Shown here: in pieces, positions 14,602 to 16,714 of the stretch | Numbering within the stretch: the first letter of the stretch is position 1 | Layout of the letters: each line of letters opens with the position of its first letter | Source of the DNA: CAYMUC01 sp964393535 | Lineage (GTDB): Bacteria > Actinomycetota > Acidimicrobiia > Acidimicrobiales > Ilumatobacteraceae | DNA: 16,714 bases | Direction of reading: 5' to 3' | Assembly: GCA_964393535.1 (NCBI GenBank) | Contig: CAYMUC010000068.1 | Coordinates: forward strand, 1 to 16,714 | Notes under the pieces: generated by a model | What the model was told of the DNA's origin: nothing | Database searches by the model: none | The model's input: only the letters and a program-made list of their open reading frames with translations | Made by a program: the position numbers and the translations under genes

Positions 14602-15033
14602 TCAAGCTGTGGCGGGCGTCACCCACACGACGTCGGGAAATCGGGCGAAGTCCGAGTCGTACGACACGACACGCCCTCGGTTCTGCACCGCGAGTGCGGC
14701 CAGATGCGCATCGTTCACCAGGTTGCCTGCGGTACCTACCGCCGCCAGCAGTGTTCGCACCACGGTCGCATGTCCGGACGCCGGTTCCACCATGGTGGCG
14801 GCCGGACTCGACAGCCAGTGCTCCACTCGTTCGAACGCCCCCTCGGCCGTCAAGGGGTTGGCGAACAGGTTGGGCTTGGTGGCGAGACGTACGAAAGCCA
14901 GCACGGCGATCCATGAGAAGCCGACGATGGCGCCGCCGGACAGTGCCCGATCGAGCCACCTGCGCGCTTCGTCGTGATGCACGCTCTGTTCGTTCACGGC
15001 GTACAGCAACACGTTGGCGTCGACGACGTTCAC
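14602..15033 (-). CDS. vapC: VapC-type PIN-domain toxin (ribonuclease)
   Basis: This 143-residue PIN-domain protein of the Mycobacterium tuberculosis-type subgroup is a likely RNA-cleaving toxin. VVDANVLLYAVN at 3-14 has Asp5; GNLVNDAHLAALAVQNRG at 103-120 has Asp108; SYDSDFARF at 124-132 has Asp126 and Asp128. These acidic residues hold the metal ion. The second conserved acidic position, usually Glu before FVR, appears to be Ala45 in WIAVLAFVRLAT, which is common in this subgroup. The GTG start overlaps the vapB stop (GTGA), as expected for a toxin made after its antitoxin. Confidence 0.92.
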   Translation of the reverse strand: MNVVDANVLLYAVNEQSVHHDEARRWLDRALSGGAIVGFSWIAVLAFVRLATKPNLFANPLTAEGAFERVEHWLSSPAATMVEPASGHATVVRTLLAAVGTAGNLVNDAHLAALAVQNRGRVVSYDSDFARFPDVVWVTPATA

Positions 15034-15281
15034 GACCCCGCCCGTAGGCGCGCCACCAGCACGTCGTCCTCGAGTTCCGCAGCGATCTGCAACGCCCGGT
15101 CCAGCGAGATGGTGGGCTGCCCCATGGCGGCCGTCATGGTGTGGAACGGCACGCTCGGACGGCCCGATGCCCCCTCTCGGATGGCGTCGTTCAGGGCCTG
15201 CTTGAACGACACCTTGTGCTCACGCATGCGACGACGTACCAGTTGTTCGGTGTCGGAATCCAGTGTCACCGTCGTTCTCAC
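15030..15281 (-). CDS. vapB: VapB-type antitoxin
   Basis: This 83-residue antitoxin has a ribbon-helix-helix N-terminus: RTTVTLDSDTEQLVRRRMRE then KVSFKQALNDAIREG, which would bind the operator as a dimer. The C-terminus (about 50-83) would wrap the toxin. The start GTG at 15281 is chosen over TTG 15305 and ATG 15293 because TATGCT is 7 nt upstream and the family begins directly with MRTTVTLD. The proposed operator lies just upstream. Confidence 0.9.
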   Translation of the reverse strand: MRTTVTLDSDTEQLVRRRMREHKVSFKQALNDAIREGASGRPSVPFHTMTAAMGQPTISLDRALQIAAELEDDVLVARLRAGS

Positions 15282-15294
15282 ACATGACAGCATA
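15282..15294 (-). promoter_or_regulatory. Leaderless-type -10 of vapBC
   Basis: On the reverse strand TATGCT (15294-15289) precedes the GTG at 15281 by 7 nt. It is the same hexamer and spacing as at the XRE gene (4359-4371). Its downstream part overlaps the first TGACAG half-site. Confidence 0.6.
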
Positions 15295-15333
15295 GTGCTC
15301 AACAACTTGATGCTTTGCTGTCACGTCTGACAG
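15285..15333. promoter_or_regulatory. Multi-half-site candidate operator of vapBC
   Basis: Three copies of the same half-site are seen: TGACAGCA at 15285-15292, its inverse TGCTGTCA at 15316-15323, and TGACAG at 15328-15333. The last two form CTGTCA-N4-TGACAG. The first overlaps the vapB -10. Such spaced half-sites fit cooperative binding by a VapBC complex. Confidence 0.7.
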
Positions 15334-15378
15334 TCGCTCTCCACGGCGACACCCACCGGTCCCACCCGTCGCTGTTCC

Positions 15379-15407
15379 CGTTCATTTTTCGCGGGGTGCC
15401 GTTCATC
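15379..15407. repeat. Two CCGTTCAT direct repeats, 21-bp period
   Basis: CCGTTCAT occurs at 15379-15386 and 15400-15407, about two helical turns apart, upstream of the promoter of the following gene. An activator site is possible, but the repeat is short and could be chance. Confidence 0.35.
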
Positions 15408-15445
15408 GAGAACACCGACCCACTTCGCGACCCGACAGGGGTCAA

Positions 15446-15457
15446 TACCGTCGTGGC
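15446..15457 (+). promoter_or_regulatory. Leaderless-type -10 of cysteine-rich exported protein gene
   Basis: TACCGT (15446-15451) is followed by 6 nt and the ATG at 15458. No Shine-Dalgarno sequence is present. Confidence 0.55.
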
Positions 15458-16000
15458 ATGGTCCGACTGAGAACCCTCACCCTCGGCGTGGCGGCACTGG
15501 CCCTTGCGGGCGCAGCATGCACCGAGAACACCGCAACGGTGGTGCCGGCGAACAACGCGCCACGACCCGCCTACGCCTTCGACCAGGTGCGCCATGTGGT
15601 GCTGGAAGGCGTCGACACCGACGCCTACGAGACGGTCACCGCCCTGGCACATGTGTGCGCCGTCACCGACAGCTCGTGTCCTGACGGGCAGGAGCAGTTG
15701 GTGCTGCTCGGTTCGTACTACTTCGACCCCGCCGATGTGCACTTTGCCGCACCCGAGGTGATCCTGGAACCACCTGAGGAGTGTCTCGCCGACGATTCGT
15801 ACTGCGTCGTGAGTCTGGCGTACTGCGAGTTCGCCACTGCGGACGACCAGCGCGATGCCCAGCACTGCGTGGTCGAACACTCCGACGACGCGACGACCCG
15901 ACTGACCTCGGGCGAGCACCACGAATGCGTCGACCCGAAGACGACGCACAGCCGCCATATCGACCTCGACTGTCTGAACACGGGAGCAGCCATCTCATGA
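15458..16000 (+). CDS. Cysteine-rich exported protein of unknown function
   Basis: This 180-residue protein has a signal peptide (basic start, hydrophobic 7-20) ending in LAGAAC; Cys21 may be lipidated although the lipobox is weak. The mature part is acidic and holds eight further cysteines at 67, 74, 109, 116, 123, 137, 157 and 172, an even number that would allow four disulfides and points to a folded extracytoplasmic protein. The order is an ALAHVCAV/CPDG segment, a YYFDPADVHF segment, an EECLADDSYCVVSLAYCEF cluster and a His-rich stretch (EHHECVD, HSRHID). I do not recognise the family. Its stop overlaps the start of the next gene (ATGA), implying that the two exported products work together. 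A metal-binding role for the His/Cys/Asp-rich C-terminus is speculation. Confidence 0.78.
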   Translation: MVRLRTLTLGVAALALAGAACTENTATVVPANNAPRPAYAFDQVRHVVLEGVDTDAYETVTALAHVCAVTDSSCPDGQEQLVLLGSYYFDPADVHFAAPEVILEPPEECLADDSYCVVSLAYCEFATADDQRDAQHCVVEHSDDATTRLTSGEHHECVDPKTTHSRHIDLDCLNTGAAIS

Positions 16001-16714
16001 TCCGCACACTCGTCATCGCCGCCTCGCTGGTGGCGGGCAGTGGAGCCGTTGTCGGTCTCGCAGCCGACAGCACGGCCGCCACCCCCGTGCCGGCACGGGC
16101 TGCTCTCCCCACCTGGGGGCTGGGCGACATCGCCGGGAAATGCAGCAATGCCGGCCACCACGGGGTGTTCACCGGTATGTCGAACGAACAGTGGTGCACC
16201 ATTGGCGCTTGGGCCTGTGTTCGGTCCAGCACCCCCAACTTCCCCGGCGCGGGAACCCGCATCGACTCGCTGCCCAGTGGCATGACCGACGGGGTGGTGA
16301 CCGTGGGGTTGATCATGCAGCCATGGGACGTGAACTGGCACGAGACCGGCGGGAACAACGGCTACGTGCAGAACGTGTGTAACGGCGCGGCTGGCTCGTA
16401 CAACCTGCACACGCTGGTGCCCTTCGGCAACCAGGGCGGCCCCCTCGATCCGAACCGCCCCAACGTCGACCCACGTGCGCTGCATTTCTCGGACCAGTTG
16501 AACCTGATCCAACGCATGTGTGAACGACAGTGCCAGGTGCAGTTCATCTCGTACCACCTCTACCTGGACGTGTGGGACGACAATCCCCAGACCGTGCACC
16601 TGTCGAACCGCAACTCGATCAGCCGCCAGTCGTTCGAGGTCATGGCTCTGTCGCAGTACCTGGCGTGGGGACGTATCACCCTGGACAACAACGCCGAATG
16701 GTTCCAGGGCAGTT
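15997..16714 (+). CDS. Exported protein of unknown function, partial (3' end beyond window)
   Basis: The frame is open from the ATG overlapping the upstream stop to the window edge, giving 239 residues. A signal peptide occupies about 1-28 (basic start, hydrophobic core 4-22, likely cleavage near the AADSTAA region). The mature part has six cysteines so far (49, 67, 74, 128, 175 and 179) and many Trp, Asn and Gly residues, for example MQPWDVNWHETGGNNG at 107-122 and YHLYLDVWDDNPQT at 186-199. This suggests a secreted beta-rich fold, possibly carbohydrate- or surface-related. No catalytic motif was recognised and no family can be named. The coding sequence is clearly real, since codon use matches its neighbours and the start is coupled. 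Confidence 0.75.
   Translation, partial: MIRTLVIAASLVAGSGAVVGLAADSTAATPVPARAALPTWGLGDIAGKCSNAGHHGVFTGMSNEQWCTIGAWACVRSSTPNFPGAGTRIDSLPSGMTDGVVTVGLIMQPWDVNWHETGGNNGYVQNVCNGAAGSYNLHTLVPFGNQGGPLDPNRPNVDPRALHFSDQLNLIQRMCERQCQVQFISYHLYLDVWDDNPQTVHLSNRNSISRQSFEVMALSQYLAWGRITLDNNAEWFQGS

Noticed and set aside
15402..15414. GTTC-N5-GAAC inverted repeat before the cysteine-rich gene
   Set aside because: Four-base arms are too short to separate from chance, although it overlaps one of the CCGTTCAT repeats.
15718..16599. 293-aa reverse-strand open frame at the right edge
   Set aside because: The plus strand has two coupled genes with signal peptides; the reverse frame has no start signal or domain.

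Overview
The window is a GC-rich, densely packed bacterial chromosome segment that looks actinobacterial. Evidence for this is the base composition, frequent GTG starts, many ATGA/GTGA gene overlaps, actinobacterial-type VapBC and SlpD-like proteins, and repeated leaderless-type promoters. A deep lineage such as Acidimicrobiia/Ilumatobacter is my guess, and the sequence alone does not prove it. No rRNA, tRNA, CRISPR array, prophage or plasmid functions were seen.

Layout, left to right. (1) 1-499 (-): an IS5-type transposase cut by the window edge, followed by about 320 bp without a convincing gene. (2) 822-3648 (+): a FecBCD-type ABC importer (lipoprotein, ATPase, permease) behind a 21-bp palindrome. 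A Fur-family metalloregulator (-) faces it tail to tail. (3) 4142-5306 (+): a 70-aa unknown protein, then a small XRE/Cro-type regulator overlapping a five-segment membrane protein of unknown role. (4) 5349-8495 (+): the molybdate importer modABC with a PadR-like regulator translationally coupled to its end, where a ModE would be the textbook choice. (5) 8503-9741 (-): a DUF4143-type AAA ATPase, divergent from (6) 9866-11377 (+), a membrane-anchored SlpD/tripeptidyl-peptidase-type hydrolase. A 16-bp tandem repeat with a 22-bp period lies between them. (7) 11326-12521 (-): 3-methyladenine glycosylase tag behind a TetR regulator, divergent from (8) 12590-13474 (+), an alpha/beta hydrolase with an Asp nucleophile elbow. 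Two identical 14-bp palindromes sit between the two promoters. (9) 13471-15281 (-): nitroreductase, GFA-type zinc protein, VapC and VapB, with a multi-half-site candidate operator upstream of vapB. (10) 15458 to the right edge (+): a cysteine-rich exported protein coupled to a second, incomplete cysteine-containing exported protein, neither of which I recognise.

The strongest window-wide signal is regulatory. Nine genes, nearly all at the head of a transcription unit, have a TANNNT -10 hexamer placed exactly 6 or 7 nt before the start codon, the spacing expected for leaderless mRNAs. Downstream or coupled genes mostly use stop/start overlaps or Shine-Dalgarno sequences. This pattern also decides several starts (fur-like 4106, modA 5349, ATPase 9741, tetR 12521, vapB 15281).

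Functionally, the segment combines two nutrient importers (an iron-complex/heme/cobalamin-type substrate, and molybdate), each next to a plausible regulator, with housekeeping DNA repair, detoxification-type enzymes and one toxin-antitoxin pair. Most of it is ordinary. The best candidates for something undescribed are the PadR-mod link, the XRE/membrane pair, the TetR/hydrolase double operator and the cysteine-rich exported pair at the right edge.
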